In this document: in pieces, positions 6,366 to 6,709 of the stretch
How the letters are laid out: each line of letters opens with the position of its first letter
Position numbering within the stretch: position 1 is the first letter of the stretch
Assembly (NCBI GenBank): GCA_030640695.1
Contig: DAOWIX010000049.1
Span: 1-6,709, forward strand
Reading direction: 5' to 3'
Source of the DNA: Deltaproteobacteria bacterium
GTDB lineage: Bacteria > Desulfobacterota > Anaeroferrophillalia > Anaeroferrophillales > Tharpellaceae
Length of the DNA stretch: 6,709 bases
The notes under the pieces: generated by a model
What the model was told of the DNA's origin: nothing
The model's database searches: none
What the model saw: only the letters and a program-made list of their open reading frames with translations
Position numbers and translations under genes: made by a program

Positions 6366-6709
6366 ATGAACGACCCTAGTACTTCTCCATCCAGCAAGAT
6401 CTTTCCTTTGCTCAGAGAGTGGCGTCGGCATCTGCACAGCCACCCGGAACTCTCCGAACACGAACAGGAGAGTGCCCGTTTTATCAGCCGGATTCTCAGC
6501 CAATATAAAATTGAACATCAGACCGATATCGGCGGCCATGGCGTCGTCGCCTGGATCAACCGCCAGGCCAAAGGGCCGGAGATCGCCTTTCGCGCCGACT
6601 TTGACGCCCTGCCCCTTAATGACCACAAAAAGACGGATTACGCCGCAACCAACCCCAGCGTTATGCCTGCCTGTGCCCACGACGCTCATGCCGCCGTCCT
6701 TCTGGGACT
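6366..6709 (+). CDS. M20 family metallopeptidase/amidohydrolase, N-terminal part
   Basis: The first 114 codons are visible and the frame runs off the right edge; family members are usually about 380-400 residues. Residues 19-30 (WRRHLHSHPELS) match the N-terminal signature of the hippurate hydrolase / N-acyl-amino-acid amidohydrolase group. Residues 76-84 (RADFDALPL) correspond to the family's RADMDALP motif with Asp78. MPACAHDAH at 100-108 corresponds to the metal-binding MHACGHDxH motif, keeping Cys103, His105 and His108 but with Pro for the first His and Ala for Gly. Such enzymes are dimetal hydrolases, often cytoplasmic, that cleave N-acyl or N-aminoacyl amide bonds; the substrate cannot be read from this fragment. 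The ATG at 6366 has AGGTG 5 nt upstream (6356-6360). It is divergent from the 4798-6102 cluster across the repeat-rich gap. Confidence 0.85.
   Translation, partial: MNDPSTSPSSKIFPLLREWRRHLHSHPELSEHEQESARFISRILSQYKIEHQTDIGGHGVVAWINRQAKGPEIAFRADFDALPLNDHKKTDYAATNPSVMPACAHDAHAAVLLG

Noticed and set aside
6354..6689. Minus-strand open frame of 111 codons
   Set aside because: It is antisense to the M20 gene, which carries recognisable motifs and a ribosome binding site.

Overview
The window is a stretch of bacterial chromosome with moderate GC content. It holds five minus-strand genes read right to left (6102 down to the left edge) and the start of one plus-strand gene at the right edge. The protein types (a long TPR lipoprotein, an N-terminal zinc-ribbon protein with an acidic linker, a solitary FliK-like protein and a gamma-class carbonic anhydrase) suggest a Desulfobacterota (former deltaproteobacteria) or related Gram-negative genome. 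This is inferred from protein style only; no rRNA or other marker gene is present.

Layout. (1) 1-1684, minus: the first 561 codons of a TPR lipoprotein whose C-terminus lies beyond the left edge. (2) 1749-2960, minus: a membrane protein with a four-cysteine zinc ribbon, a very acidic linker, one membrane span and a DUF3426-like extracytoplasmic domain. (3) 3090-4259, minus: a FliK-like protein with a hook-length-control type C-terminal domain. (4) 4252-4776, minus: a left-handed beta-helix protein of the gamma carbonic anhydrase family. (5) 4798-6102, minus: a 434-residue soluble protein I do not recognise. (6) 6103-6365: an intergenic region full of inverted repeats and promoter-like hexamers. 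(7) 6366 to the right edge, plus: the N-terminus of an M20 family metallopeptidase/amidohydrolase.

Genes 5, 4 and 3 are tightly packed (a 20-nt gap of 4777-4797, then an 8-nt stop/start overlap) and are probably cotranscribed. A 129-nt AT-rich gap with no convincing terminator separates them from genes 2 and 1, which are 64 nt apart and may form a second unit or a continuation. No single pathway links all the products. Genes 2 and 1 look envelope-associated, gene 4 is metabolic, and gene 3 is flagellar-like but has no flagellar neighbours here.

I see no CRISPR array, transposase, phage gene, tRNA or rRNA. The most unusual DNA is 6103-6365. It holds an 85-bp imperfect palindrome resembling a REP or MITE-type repeat, a compact set of interlocking inverted repeats, and good sigma-70-like promoters facing each other, so the leaders of the two divergent genes may overlap as antisense RNAs. 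I found no convincing evidence of a wholly new multi-gene system.
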